A stretch of 64,000 bases of DNA from Caldilineaceae bacterium bin34 (GCA_002238555.1 MPMO01000005.1:1-64000); one strand, 5' to 3'. Shown: positions 17,782-27,843, numbered from the stretch's first letter. The notes: generated by a model from the letters alone, not told the origin. Program-made: numbers and translations.

Positions 17782-18102
17782 TCAGGGGTTGACCAGGTCG
17801 GAAGCGACCAGGATCACCATGTAGCGATTGGGAACGGTCCCGCTGTTGACCAGGCCGTGCAGCGTGTGCGGATTGAAGACCACCGCCTCGCCGGCGGACA
17901 AGTTCACGGTCTCGTCCGCAAACTCCAGCGTCGCCTCGCCCTCCAGCAGAAAGAACGCCTCGTACCCCCCGTGTACATGGGGCGGGTGGGCTCGGGTACC
18001 CGGTTCGGTCGTGGATATGTGCAGGTGCAGCGGTTCGCCTTCCAGCCCCTGCTCAATCCAGTAGGTGTCAATTCCCTTTATGTCAAGCCTGCGAAACGGC
18101 AT
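17782..18102 (-). CDS. Cupin-domain protein
   Basis: A 106-residue single-domain cupin. The metal-binding motif HPPHVHGGYEAFFLLEG and the second motif NPHTLHGLVNSG are both present. The ATG at 18102 follows GGAGG, and the open frame upstream is not needed. Small cupins of this type often act as sugar or small-molecule binding enzymes or sensors. It lies 50 bases downstream of the large FtsX-like permease in the same direction. Confidence 0.87.
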   Translation of the reverse strand: MPFRRLDIKGIDTYWIEQGLEGEPLHLHISTTEPGTRAHPPHVHGGYEAFFLLEGEATLEFADETVNLSAGEAVVFNPHTLHGLVNSGTVPNRYMVILVASDLVNP

Positions 18103-18152
18103 TCCCCAACCTCCGTGCAACAGGTGTCGTCGATGGCGCCCAACGGTGCGCC

Positions 18153-21008
18153 CTACTCCTGATAGCCCATGCGCAGGGCGTCGAACAGGCGACGCGTCAG
18201 CGCCTGGAAGGTGACGGACACCTCCACCAGCACGATCGCGGCGGCAAAGACCGCGGCCAGGACGGCAATCTCGTTCTCGGCAATCAGGGGCACCAGCGGC
18301 GGCAGCGGATTGCGCACTGCGGCCGTGACCCTGAAGAACGGCGAGAAGAGAATGGAGCACAGGGAGCCGATGACCGCGCCGGCGATGGTGCCGTAGCTGG
18401 TCAGGAAGATGTACTCAATCGTGATCTGGCCAATGATCTGGGACCGCATCACGCCCACGGCCCGCAGTACCCCGAACTGGAACATGCGGTCCTGGAGCGA
18501 GGCGTAGCTGTGGACCAGCAGGGCCAGGAAGGCCATGATCGCGGCCGCCAGGAAGCCCACGGACAATGTGCCGAAGATGCCGACCCGTTCCATGCGCGCC
18601 TGTTCCTCGATGATGCGCGTGGGCACATGCCGCCAGCGGGTGGGTTCGATGCCCATCCTCCGAATGGCCTGCTTCAACTCGATCGCCTCCACCGACTCGT
18701 CCACCCCCAGCCAAATGTTGTGTGTGAAATCGGTGCCCGCCAGCGCAAAAACGTGATCCATGTTGCCGATCACCGTCCACGGCTGGTGGTAAATCGTGGC
18801 GAACTGATCATAGGAGCCGGCGATCACGAACTGGTCCTGGACGGAGTGGCCCCTGACCATGCTCACCTCCAGGTTCACTTCGTCCCCCTCCCGCCAGTTG
18901 AGCGGCCCCATCACCGCCTGCGGCACCAGGATGCTGTTGGGGGACAGCGCCAACCGGTTCATGAGTCCGCCGAGGGAGTCGTCGGCGAAATCATCCCGGA
19001 ACCACGCGACCCGGGCGAAGTCCACCCGGTCGACCGCCAGGAAATTCAGGCGCAGCACCTCCCCTCCGGTCACTTCCAGTTCGGCGTTGTAGTTGCCAAC
19101 CCTGGCCGCGGCCGTCACCCCGGGCAGCTCCTCGAACTCGGCCACGGTCGGGATCCAGGTGCCGGTCCCGTCCATGACGGGGCCCGACCCTCCGGAACTG
19201 TCCGGCGCAGGGGGAATGAACGGCTCGAACGTCGCACCGGCCCCGACCTCGTGGCGCACCTGATCAATCAGCCACTGGTCCAGGCTGAGGGCCATGGAAT
19301 AGGTGTAGATGCCCAGCGACAGGGACACGATGACCAGCAGCAGCGGGTTGATGTAGCGCTGGCTGTGCCGCTCCAGCTGGCGCAGGGCGAGGTGGGTGGT
19401 CAGCAGGTTGGTCCAGCCGGCGATGCGGTCCAGGATCCACATCAGGATCGGGAAGATGCGCATCACCAGCAGGCTGCAGGTGAGCACGAACAGGGCCGGC
19501 ACCAGGATGAGGAGCGGATCCGAGAACAGTTCGGCGGTGCGCTCCTGGACCATGTTGGCGAAGGTGCCTTCGTTGGCCAACTGGTCGTAGGCATACCAGG
19601 TGGGCACAATCAGCAGAAAATCCAGGTAGGCCCGTTGCCAGAACGGCTTCTGCACCTGGCGTCCCCGCTCCGCCTCGACGATGCTCATGCGGGCGGTGCG
19701 GACCGCCGGGATGAGGCGTGCCAGCACCGCCACGGCCAGACCGGCCCCGATCAGATACCAGTTCAGGCCCTGGAACGAGACCGGAACCGGCTCCCGCAGG
19801 GTCGTAAAGCTCAGGAAGCTGACCGTGTAGCCCATGAACAGGGAAATGCCCATGCCGAAGGCGATGCCCAGGGGAATGCCCACAATGAACAGGATCAGCT
19901 CCTCCAGCAGCACGATCGACACCACGCCCGAGGTGTTCAGGCCGCGCGATACGAGGATGGCCGTCTCGCGCTGCTGCCACCGGGCGATGATGGCCGCAAT
20001 CATGATCAGGAAGTAGATCAGGAAGCCGAGGGCCGGGACGTTGAAGCCCAGCAGCTGGATCGTGAGCAGCGTGTTGCGCTGCACGAAATCCTTGAGTGGA
20101 TCCAGGGCCGAAATGTCGAGGTTGGCCCCGGGCAGGTACTTGTCAATCACCGCCATGCCCATCTCGAAGCCTTCGGCGTACTCGCGCGAGTACTTCGGGT
20201 TCAGGGTCGAATCATCCAGGCTGATGTGCCATGACACGAAGCGCGAACGGCTGGGCAGGATCGGCTCAATGAAGTTGAGGTAGGAAGCGCGGCTGACCAG
20301 CAGGGCATCCCCCAGCTTGGTGTCGGGCGGATTGAACCAGAAGTTGTCTTCCCCGTCGGCCGCCTGCCAGATCCCGGCAATCCGCATCCGGATGCCTTCG
20401 TCCGCGGCGTTGAGCGCCAGCTCGAACTCCTCGCCGGGGGAGACGCCCATCTCGTCGGCCAGCGACAAGTGCATCCAGGCGTTCAGCACATCGGACACCC
20501 CCATGGCATCCGTGAACGCGTCCCCCTGCACGATGTTGAGATGAGGGTCCACGCCTTCGATGTAGACAATGTTGACGCTGGTCAGGTACTCGCGGATGTC
20601 CGTGTAGGCGGTGTCGCCCTTGGCCGGCAGGAGCACCATGCTCCCGCTTTCCATCTGCAGATCCTTGCGGGCGACGCCCAGGCCAATCTCGGCGGACAGC
20701 GTGCCGCTGATGCTCGAACCGGCGCGTTCCGCCGCCTCGATCCCCATGCGCTTGCGTGAGGACGGAAAAAAGTAGATGCGCGTGGAGAAGGCCGGCCGGT
20801 TGGTGGCCGCACTGAGTTCGGCCAGCTCCTGATTGAGGATGACCCGATCAACCGCCTGTGCGAAGAAGGCGGCGGAGCTGAGCAGGCCCACGGCCAGCAC
20901 AATACCGATCAGGGCCAGAATGGTCAGCCCCGGGCGGCTGGCCAGCCGTTTCAGGGTCAGGACCAAGAGGCCGCGCCCGGTGCGCATGCCTGCAACAAAC
21001 GGCTGCAT
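18153..21008 (-). CDS. Large FtsX-like ABC permease
   Basis: A 951-residue membrane protein with two FtsX/MacB-type domains. An N-terminal membrane helix is followed by a large extracytoplasmic region, a block of membrane helices, a second extracytoplasmic region and a final membrane block with the conserved FGVLRAVGV segment. Proteins of this build work with an ATPase in lipoprotein or peptide export or in signalling. No ATPase gene is adjacent, which is unusual. It starts 12 bases after the coupled unknown gene, so both probably share a transcript. Confidence 0.85.
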   Translation of the reverse strand: MQPFVAGMRTGRGLLVLTLKRLASRPGLTILALIGIVLAVGLLSSAAFFAQAVDRVILNQELAELSAATNRPAFSTRIYFFPSSRKRMGIEAAERAGSSISGTLSAEIGLGVARKDLQMESGSMVLLPAKGDTAYTDIREYLTSVNIVYIEGVDPHLNIVQGDAFTDAMGVSDVLNAWMHLSLADEMGVSPGEEFELALNAADEGIRMRIAGIWQAADGEDNFWFNPPDTKLGDALLVSRASYLNFIEPILPSRSRFVSWHISLDDSTLNPKYSREYAEGFEMGMAVIDKYLPGANLDISALDPLKDFVQRNTLLTIQLLGFNVPALGFLIYFLIMIAAIIARWQQRETAILVSRGLNTSGVVSIVLLEELILFIVGIPLGIAFGMGISLFMGYTVSFLSFTTLREPVPVSFQGLNWYLIGAGLAVAVLARLIPAVRTARMSIVEAERGRQVQKPFWQRAYLDFLLIVPTWYAYDQLANEGTFANMVQERTAELFSDPLLILVPALFVLTCSLLVMRIFPILMWILDRIAGWTNLLTTHLALRQLERHSQRYINPLLLVIVSLSLGIYTYSMALSLDQWLIDQVRHEVGAGATFEPFIPPAPDSSGGSGPVMDGTGTWIPTVAEFEELPGVTAAARVGNYNAELEVTGGEVLRLNFLAVDRVDFARVAWFRDDFADDSLGGLMNRLALSPNSILVPQAVMGPLNWREGDEVNLEVSMVRGHSVQDQFVIAGSYDQFATIYHQPWTVIGNMDHVFALAGTDFTHNIWLGVDESVEAIELKQAIRRMGIEPTRWRHVPTRIIEEQARMERVGIFGTLSVGFLAAAIMAFLALLVHSYASLQDRMFQFGVLRAVGVMRSQIIGQITIEYIFLTSYGTIAGAVIGSLCSILFSPFFRVTAAVRNPLPPLVPLIAENEIAVLAAVFAAAIVLVEVSVTFQALTRRLFDALRMGYQE

Positions 21009-21020
21009 CAGCGGGAAGGG

Positions 21021-21938
21021 CTACGTTCGGGGCAGGCCATGGTGCGGGGAGACGAAGCCGGGAATCGCCACCAGCATGGCAAAGGCGTTCACGAAACAGT
21101 GGCCCATGGTCCGGTCGCGGGCACCGGGCGTAACCACGATCGAACCGGGTCGCACCGGAACCACGGCCGGTTCTCCGGCGGGATCCGAAACACAGGGATA
21201 CATTTCGACCTGCTCCGGAAGGTCTGCACCGTGGGGCGGCAGTCCGTACAGGCTGCGCGGCAGGATGAGCGCAGTTTCGGAATGGTTCACGGATCCCGCG
21301 CCGCCCGCGGCCACCGGGCCATGACAGTGCGGGGATGGCGGCGGGTCCCGATCGGTCCGCATATCCAAGGCATGCATGTTGATTCGGTTCACCCCCCGCC
21401 GGTCGGGGTCTGCGGCCGCCGGTCCGACGGGCGGCAGCGCCTCGCGGCGGAACGCACCGGCATGGGCGGCGCAACCGCCCGGCTTGTCCTTCAGGTTGCG
21501 CAGCGGCGTAAGGCGTGGAGCCACGTAGTCGGTAACCGGCATCGACACCTCGAACCAGGCCAGGTCACCCGAGAGATTGGCCATGGAACGGGCCCGGTCG
21601 TCAATGCAGACCGTGTCCCCGGCCTGTACCGGATGCCAGCGCCGTTCGGTGACCTCCGACAGGTCGTCGCCGACGGTCCTTGCGGGAAACCCGGCATCCG
21701 GGCACCGCACCAGGTCGCCTTGGAACAAGCTGAGTCCCGCCCCCTGTGCTTCCATCAGGAAGCAGGCGGTCAACCGGCCCGGCACGGGATAGAGGGTCGC
21801 TGATCCGCGCACGTGCCGGATCGCGAACTCATACTCCGAACCATGCAGGTCGGCCAACAGGTCGGCGATGCGCGCGGTGGCCTTCCGGTCACTGATGTGG
21901 GCAACCGCGATGTCAACCGCCAAGCCGACGCTCGTCAC
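21021..21938 (-). CDS. Conserved-looking protein of unknown function coupled to GH4
   Basis: A 305-residue protein that I do not recognise. The GTG start overlaps the GH4 stop as GTGA, indicating translational coupling. The longer open frame extends into the GH4 gene and is a shadow. It is soluble, without signal peptide, and contains several histidines and a SIVVTPGARDRTMGHCF segment near the end that would suit a cupin-like barrel. Position suggests a role with the glycosidases, perhaps an isomerase or binding enzyme; this is a guess from context. Confidence 0.6.
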   Translation of the reverse strand: MTSVGLAVDIAVAHISDRKATARIADLLADLHGSEYEFAIRHVRGSATLYPVPGRLTACFLMEAQGAGLSLFQGDLVRCPDAGFPARTVGDDLSEVTERRWHPVQAGDTVCIDDRARSMANLSGDLAWFEVSMPVTDYVAPRLTPLRNLKDKPGGCAAHAGAFRREALPPVGPAAADPDRRGVNRINMHALDMRTDRDPPPSPHCHGPVAAGGAGSVNHSETALILPRSLYGLPPHGADLPEQVEMYPCVSDPAGEPAVVPVRPGSIVVTPGARDRTMGHCFVNAFAMLVAIPGFVSPHHGLPRT

Positions 21939-23350
21939 GCCGCCCGGCTCCCGTTCACGGCCACACCATTGACCCGGGCCCGCAGCAGACTGTCGCCCGC
22001 GCCGTAGGTGTAGTGCTCGTTCATCTGCTCGTGACCCTTGAGGGCCAGGATTTCCTCGACGGCGGACAGGGCCTGGTCGTATTCCCGGGTCTGGTTGCTT
22101 TCGAGCGCATCGAACAGCAGGGCGCGGCGGTCGCCGTCCCGGAAGGCCAGGAGTTCCCGTTCCATCTGCAGCCAGCCGGGCAGGATCTGCTCGTACATGA
22201 CCTTCTCGGGCAGCGGCTGGACGCGCACGGGCTGGATGCCCTTGGCGTTGACAAGGGCCGGCACCTCGACCACCACGTCGTCCGGCACACCGGGCAGCGC
22301 GCCGTGGTTCGGCACGTTGACCTGGAAGTAGCCCTCGTTGTTGTTGACGAGACCGTCGATGATGGGTACCTGCTGTTCGTGCGTTTTGGTGTCGCCGAAC
22401 GCCTCGATCAGGCTGGCCCTGGGATCGTCGGCCACGGCCTGCATGTGCGCCAGGCGCTCCTCCAGCTTCCGGACGTGCTGGGGACGCGCAATGTGGGTGT
22501 CCGGCCCGCCGTAGGGCTCGCCGAACCAGTGCTTCTTGACCGGCAGGCTGGTGTGGTACCACCAGCCCACGGCGCGCGGCGTGTCCCCAATCGGCATCAG
22601 GCCGAACATGCGGTACTGGTGGATGGTGCCGCGCGACATCTGGGTGTCGTGGGTGCTGGTGGCGCGGTGGTCGCGCCAGTAGGTTTCGGCCTCGTTGGCA
22701 ATCCAGTCCTCCAGCAGCGGGTATGCATCCCGGCCTTCGTAGATGAACTTCGTGAGCCAGATGTTGTGGTTCAGGCCGGGGGCCTCCCAGGTCACCTTGT
22801 GCAGGTCCTCCAGGCCGATCGTGCGCGCGATGCCGTACACGCCGTAGTGGCCGTGGCAGAGCCCGCAGACCTTAATGTCGCTCTCGCGGGTCATGAGCGT
22901 GCAGCCCTGGTAGACCGGGTTGCCGCTCTGGATCAGCCAGGCATCCGGGCAGATTTGCTCCATGTGGCCGACCACGTCCAGCATCAGCTGCAGGTTGTAG
23001 AAGTTGTGGCTGTGCAGGCCGCCGTTGTAGTAGTAGCCGTAGGGTTCGATGACCTCGCGGACCTCCCGCTGCAGGCCGTGCGAGAAGGCGGAGGCCGTGT
23101 TGATGACGAAGTCTGCGTCCTGCAGGGTTTCCGGCAGGCTTTCGGTCAGATCGAAAGCGAGGTCGGCCCCCAGCTCGTCGGCATAGCGCGTGGCCAGCGT
23201 GTGAATCAGGTCGAGCCGACCGGCGTCCACGTCCATGAAGCTGATGCTGCTGCCGTTGAGGCTTTCGGTCAGGCAGATGTCCTTGACCAGCCCCAGCGAG
23301 AACGTGGCGCTGCCGGCACCGATGACGGAGATGCGAATGGGTGTGGACAT
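21935..23350 (-). CDS. GH4-family glycosidase (copy 1)
   Basis: A 471-residue family 4 glycoside hydrolase. It has the N-terminal NAD-binding motif GAGSATFSLG, an NTASAF segment, SGNPVYQGC, and the metal-binding CGLCHGHYG region, followed by GLNHNIWL. GH4 enzymes cleave alpha- or beta-glycosides by an oxidation-elimination mechanism using NAD+ and Mn2+. The motifs resemble alpha-glucosidase/alpha-galactosidase/galacturonidase types, but the substrate is not fixed by sequence. It follows a close paralogue. Confidence 0.92.
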   Translation of the reverse strand: MSTPIRISVIGAGSATFSLGLVKDICLTESLNGSSISFMDVDAGRLDLIHTLATRYADELGADLAFDLTESLPETLQDADFVINTASAFSHGLQREVREVIEPYGYYYNGGLHSHNFYNLQLMLDVVGHMEQICPDAWLIQSGNPVYQGCTLMTRESDIKVCGLCHGHYGVYGIARTIGLEDLHKVTWEAPGLNHNIWLTKFIYEGRDAYPLLEDWIANEAETYWRDHRATSTHDTQMSRGTIHQYRMFGLMPIGDTPRAVGWWYHTSLPVKKHWFGEPYGGPDTHIARPQHVRKLEERLAHMQAVADDPRASLIEAFGDTKTHEQQVPIIDGLVNNNEGYFQVNVPNHGALPGVPDDVVVEVPALVNAKGIQPVRVQPLPEKVMYEQILPGWLQMERELLAFRDGDRRALLFDALESNQTREYDQALSAVEEILALKGHEQMNEHYTYGAGDSLLRARVNGVAVNGSRAA

Positions 23351-23380
23351 GATGGCTTTGGAATGGCGATGGGCGGGAGA

Positions 23381-24808
23381 TCAGGTGGGGCGGGAGCCGT
23401 TGGGCGAAGCGCCGTTGGCCGCCGCGAGGCTGAGTCGTTCGCGCAGCAGGCTGTCGCCGGGTCCGTAGCGGTAGTGGGCGTTCACGTCCTCGTTGCCCTC
23501 CACGGCCAGCACGGCTTCCAGCGCGTTCAGGGCTTGGTCGTAGCCGCGGGTCTGGCCGGCCTCGAGGGCGTTCAGCAGGAGGGTGCGCCGGTCCCCGGTC
23601 TGGAAGGCGAGCAGATCGCGCTCCATGTGCAGCCAGCCCGGCAGGATCTGGTCGTACATGATCTTCTCGGGCAGGGGATGCACGCGCAGCGGCTGGATAC
23701 CCTTGGCGTTGACGATGGCCGGCACCTCGACCACCACATCGTCGGGCACACCGGGCAGAGCGCCGTAGTTGGGCACGTTGACCTGGAACTGTCCCTCGTT
23801 GTCGTTGACCAGGCCGTCGATGATGGGGACCTGCTGTTCCCTGGTCTTTTCCTGGCCGAAGGCCTCGATCAGCGAAGCGGACTCGTCCTCCGCCACGGCC
23901 TGCATGTGGGCCAGCCGCTCTTCCAGGTTCTTCACAAAGTAGGGGCGGGCGACATGTGTGTCCGGTCCGCCAAAGGGCTCGCCGTACCAGTGCTTCTTGA
24001 CAGCCAGGTCGGTGTGGTACCACCAGCCGACGGACCGCGGCGTGTCGCCGATGGGCATCAGGCCGAACATCCGGTACTGGTGGATGGTGCCCCGTGACAT
24101 CTGGATGTCGTGGGTGCGCTCCGCCTCGTGCGCCCGCCAGTACTGCTCGGCCTCGTTGGCGATCCAGTCCTCCAGGACGGGATAGGCATCCTCGCCGCGG
24201 TGGAGGAAGTGGGTCAGCCAAATGTTGTGGTTGAGGCCGGGAGCCTGCCATGTGAGTTCGTCGAGGTCGAAACCGAGGGTGTTGGCGATCTGATGCACCC
24301 CATAGTGGCCGTGGCAGAGACCGCACACCTTGATGTCGCTCTCGCGGGTCATCAGGGTACAGCCCTGGTAGACCGGGTTGCCGCTCTGGATCAGCCAGGC
24401 GTCGGGGCAGATCCGTTCCATTGTGCCCACCACATCGAGCATCAGCTGCAGGTTGTGGTAGTTGCCGCCGCCCAGGCCGCCGCCATGGTAGTAGCCGTAG
24501 CTCTCGACGGTCTCGCGGATCAGCCGCTGCATGGCGTGGGTGTGGGCCGAAGCCGTGTTGATCACGAAGTCCGCGTCCTGCATGGAGTCGGCCATCGACT
24601 CGGTCAGATCGAAACCCAGGTCCGCACCCAGTTCGTTGGCGTAGCGGCTGGCCAGCCTGTGAATCATCTCCAGGCGGTCGCCATCGATGTCCATGAAGCT
24701 GATTTGGCTGCCGTTGAGGCTTTCGGTCAGGCAGATGTCCTTGACCAGACCCAGGGAAAACTGGGCGCTGCCGGCGCCGATCACGGATATGCGGATGGGG
24801 GTGGACAT
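23381..24808 (-). CDS. GH4-family glycosidase (copy 2)
   Basis: A 475-residue GH4 enzyme closely similar to its neighbour along the whole length, with the same NAD motif, CGLCHGHYGV metal region and GLNHNIWL. AGGAG lies about 6 bases before the ATG. The two genes are separated by 30 bases, so they form a tandem duplication. Their N-termini are nearly identical, while the middle and C-terminal regions differ more, which suggests divergence towards different substrates. Confidence 0.93.
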   Translation of the reverse strand: MSTPIRISVIGAGSAQFSLGLVKDICLTESLNGSQISFMDIDGDRLEMIHRLASRYANELGADLGFDLTESMADSMQDADFVINTASAHTHAMQRLIRETVESYGYYHGGGLGGGNYHNLQLMLDVVGTMERICPDAWLIQSGNPVYQGCTLMTRESDIKVCGLCHGHYGVHQIANTLGFDLDELTWQAPGLNHNIWLTHFLHRGEDAYPVLEDWIANEAEQYWRAHEAERTHDIQMSRGTIHQYRMFGLMPIGDTPRSVGWWYHTDLAVKKHWYGEPFGGPDTHVARPYFVKNLEERLAHMQAVAEDESASLIEAFGQEKTREQQVPIIDGLVNDNEGQFQVNVPNYGALPGVPDDVVVEVPAIVNAKGIQPLRVHPLPEKIMYDQILPGWLHMERDLLAFQTGDRRTLLLNALEAGQTRGYDQALNALEAVLAVEGNEDVNAHYRYGPGDSLLRERLSLAAANGASPNGSRPT

Positions 24809-24871
24809 GAACGACTCCTGAAACTGTCGGCGAAGCGTTGGGTGAACAGAGGGAATGAAAAGGGAGGGCCG

Positions 24872-25681
24872 TCAGGCCTTGGGCTTGACCGGCTGTTCCG
24901 GCCTCCGTCCGTCGTAGGCTTCCTCGAACCAGCGGTCCCGGTAGGGAATGCCCACCTCGAAACAGGCGAAGGCATCGTCCTGCGGCTTGTAGTCGACCAG
25001 GCTGCGGGTCTGCGTGAGGCCCATGCGCTTGTAGCGATTCTGCGAGACACCGTGCACCACGGCGTAGTCCAGGTCGGGGTCCGCGTCCACGCAGCAGCAC
25101 AGCAGCTGCGACATGTCCCGGGCCGAGATGAAGGTGCTGAGATTGCGGCCGTTCGCCGGGAACGGGGATTGGTTGTACTCGAACGTGCCGATGCGCACCA
25201 CCAGGCAGGACAGGCCGTGCGACTTGGCGTAGACATGGCCAATCGCCTCGGCGAAGGCCTTGGTGGCCCCATAGAGGTTCAGTGGCCGGGGGATGGAGTC
25301 CTCCTGCACCTGATGATCGAGGGGATAGCCGGCAATGGACTGGACCGAGGAGGACAGCACCACCCGCTGGCAGCCGGCCGCCACCGCGGCCTCCAGGATG
25401 TTGTAGGCCCCCATGAGATTACGGGGCAGGAGCGAGGTGCGAAAGTCCGCTTCGGTGCTGGCTTCGGCGGCCAGATGGACCACAACGTCGATGCCTTCGC
25501 AGGCCTGCCGGCAAGAGTCCGGATCCGTAATGTCAAGCGACACGGTTGGCACGTGTGCCAAGTGCTCCGGCATCGGGGTGGAGCGGACGCCCAGCCTGAG
25601 ATCGTAGCGGTCGAGGGCGTATTCGGTCAGGGAGACACCAATCCTGCCCGCAGGACCGGTCACCAGAACTTTTTTCTTCAT
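24872..25681 (-). CDS. NAD-dependent epimerase/dehydratase family protein
   Basis: A 269-residue extended SDR. The Rossmann motif is TGPAGRIG near the N-terminus, and the YGATK segment carries the catalytic Tyr/Lys pair. I start at MKKKVLVTG (25681); a GTG 21 bases upstream is possible, but its Shine-Dalgarno-like AACGGA lies too close. It is the first gene of a leftward run into the GH4 pair and is probably a sugar dehydrogenase or epimerase (uronate dehydrogenase-like proteins have this build). Confidence 0.85.
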   Translation of the reverse strand: MKKKVLVTGPAGRIGVSLTEYALDRYDLRLGVRSTPMPEHLAHVPTVSLDITDPDSCRQACEGIDVVVHLAAEASTEADFRTSLLPRNLMGAYNILEAAVAAGCQRVVLSSSVQSIAGYPLDHQVQEDSIPRPLNLYGATKAFAEAIGHVYAKSHGLSCLVVRIGTFEYNQSPFPANGRNLSTFISARDMSQLLCCCVDADPDLDYAVVHGVSQNRYKRMGLTQTRSLVDYKPQDDAFACFEVGIPYRDRWFEEAYDGRRPEQPVKPKA

Positions 25682-26070
25682 GCGCGGCGCGGCGGCCGAC
25701 ACTCCGTTGCCTAAGCGGGGAACATCAACCCCATTGTATACCCGCGTTTCCGGTGGGTTCCCACCGGATGCCGTCCGTGCAGCGTGTCCGATGATGCAAT
25801 CATGGCCGGTAGGTGGCCTCTGCCGGCATTAATCCGCACCTGGGGCAAACCCGCCATTTTTCCTCTACCGGTTCCCGCTGCCGCCTACAATGACCCACTG
25901 AACGGCATGGTGTCGGTGTCAGTTCCCGGCGTACGGCACGCTGTCGAACCCGCGGTTTCGGTCAGCGGCGCGGTTAAGGTACCGGTGCCGGATGCCCCAG
26001 CCGATGGACCAGCTGCAACAGGCTGCGGTTCGCCACAGGATCGCGATACCTACGCAACATCCAACATCAG
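25682..26070. other. Divergent intergenic region
   Basis: About 390 bases between divergent genes. It must hold promoters in both directions, but no clear -35/-10 pair, operator or RNA structure stands out. Confidence 0.45.
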
Positions 26071-27843
26071 ATGTATCCCAGACATTTCCCGCCGCTGCAC
26101 ACCGGCAGTTCGGAGTTCATTGAAATCCGCAATCAAGGAGGCCTGTACGTCGACAAGACCGGATTCTTCAGAAAGCTTCTGGAAACGACACCGGCCAAGT
26201 CGGGAGGCATCCCTCCTCTGGCACATCAATTCCAGTTCCTGGCCCGACCGCGGCGTTTCGGCAAAAGCCTGCTGGTCAGCACATTGGAAGCCTGGTTTCA
26301 GGGCATCCCGCCCGATCGAACAATCCCGGCCGACGACACGCCAAGCCGCGCCCTAGTCTCCCCACCACAAGGTTGGAGCGTGCCCAAGTGGCTGTGGCAG
26401 GGCCTGGACGCGGACGCATGGCACGGTGTGCACGGATGGCACCCCGTCCTGCGGCTCGACATGTCCGTGGTGTCCCGCTCGAGTGCCACCTCCATGCGGA
26501 GCGACCTGGGTTTCGAGATGGCCAATCTCGCCCGCGGTTGGGCGGACCGGGGAGTTCCTTGGGGAACGGGTGTCCTGCCGCCCATGCCGCAGGCCGATGG
26601 CGATCCAGCCATGGCCCTGAGAAACATTGTGGACGGCTTGTACCGCCACTATCGGGCAACGGTTGTAGTGGTGGTGGACGAGTACGACGCCCCGCTGCAC
26701 AGATTCATCGGTGGAGTCAAGGGAGCCGACGAGGCACTGGCATCGCTGCACGACTTCTACGCGGTGCTCAAGGCATGCCAGAGTCAGGTGTATCTGGTGT
26801 TCCTAACCGGCATCTCGCGGTTCAGCCGCGTGAATCTGTTCTCCGCGCTTAACAACCTGGTGGACTGGTCGGACCGGCCGACCGCAGCCGCCCTGTGCGG
26901 CTTTACCCAGAACGAACTGGAGACATGCTTCACGCCATATCTTGAGTGGATTGAATCCGAAACCCCGGAACTGGCCGGCGGACATCTCAGGGACGGCCTG
27001 CGCGCCCATTACAACGGTTACCGTTTCGGCCCGGACCCGGAGATGCCGCAGGTCTACAATCCATTCACCCTGCTGGAGTGCATGCGCCTCATGGAGGAAC
27101 CGGGTATCCGTCGCCGGGCCTTGGCGGGTGATTTCCCGAACATGTGGGCCCTTTCCGGGTCGCCGACGTTGCTGGTAAAACTGGTGCAGCAGGGCAAAAG
27201 CCGACTGCCCGACCCGTCGCTGCCATGGGATTACCGGCAGGGAACGGCCTACCGTCTCGACGCGCCGGACTTCACCGCCTTGATGCTGCAGTCGGGCTAC
27301 TACACGCTCAAGGGCGGAGGCGAAGCCCCCCTGACGGTCGACTTTCCCAATCGGGAAGTACGCGACACCTACGCGCGGGATCTGCTGGCCGCCTACGACA
27401 TCGACTTCAACCCCGCGCGCCTGCAACCGCTGCATGCCGCGCTGGTGAACGGCGATATGGAGACGTGGGTGCGCGAGTTGACAACGTTTTTCCACGGCCT
27501 GGCACATCAGAATCTAACGACGGAAGCTCCCTACCGGGCCGTTCTCCAAAGCCTGCTGATTGCCATGGGTGTCGATGCCCACGCCGAGAAATCGGTGTGG
27601 AGCGGGGATGCGGATCTGGTGGCCGCGACCGCAGGCCAAACCTATGTCATGGAACTGAAGTTCAACCGAAGCGTGGCCGCGGCCCGGGAACAAGTGGTGC
27701 ACCAGAAAGCCTACGCCGAAGGGTGGGCCCATGGATCCCGAACGGTGTTCGGGGTCTACCTGAACTTCCGCCGGGAGGCTGCGTCGAACACGCCACCGAC
27801 CATCGAGTGCGAGTGGGAGCTCCTCTACAGCCCAAACGCCTGA
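26071..27843 (+). CDS. AAA-ATPase-like / PD-(D/E)XK nuclease-superfamily protein
   Basis: A 590-residue two-domain protein. The first ~300 residues match the AAA-ATPase-like family, with YVDKT near the N-terminus, a P-loop variant RPRRFGKSLL and Walker-B VVVVDEYDAP. The C-terminal part has a GDADL and YVMELKF pair separated by about 20 residues, as in the associated PD-(D/E)XK_9 domain. Such proteins are abundant in some bacteria; roles in defence or selfish DNA have been suggested but not proven. It is single-gene and faces the sigma-like gene tail to tail. Confidence 0.87.
   Translation: MYPRHFPPLHTGSSEFIEIRNQGGLYVDKTGFFRKLLETTPAKSGGIPPLAHQFQFLARPRRFGKSLLVSTLEAWFQGIPPDRTIPADDTPSRALVSPPQGWSVPKWLWQGLDADAWHGVHGWHPVLRLDMSVVSRSSATSMRSDLGFEMANLARGWADRGVPWGTGVLPPMPQADGDPAMALRNIVDGLYRHYRATVVVVVDEYDAPLHRFIGGVKGADEALASLHDFYAVLKACQSQVYLVFLTGISRFSRVNLFSALNNLVDWSDRPTAAALCGFTQNELETCFTPYLEWIESETPELAGGHLRDGLRAHYNGYRFGPDPEMPQVYNPFTLLECMRLMEEPGIRRRALAGDFPNMWALSGSPTLLVKLVQQGKSRLPDPSLPWDYRQGTAYRLDAPDFTALMLQSGYYTLKGGGEAPLTVDFPNREVRDTYARDLLAAYDIDFNPARLQPLHAALVNGDMETWVRELTTFFHGLAHQNLTTEAPYRAVLQSLLIAMGVDAHAEKSVWSGDADLVAATAGQTYVMELKFNRSVAAAREQVVHQKAYAEGWAHGSRTVFGVYLNFRREAASNTPPTIECEWELLYSPNA

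Noticed and set aside
22872..25100. Long minus-strand frame over both GH4 genes
   Set aside because: Out-of-frame shadow of the GH4 genes; the repeated sequence only mirrors the gene duplication.
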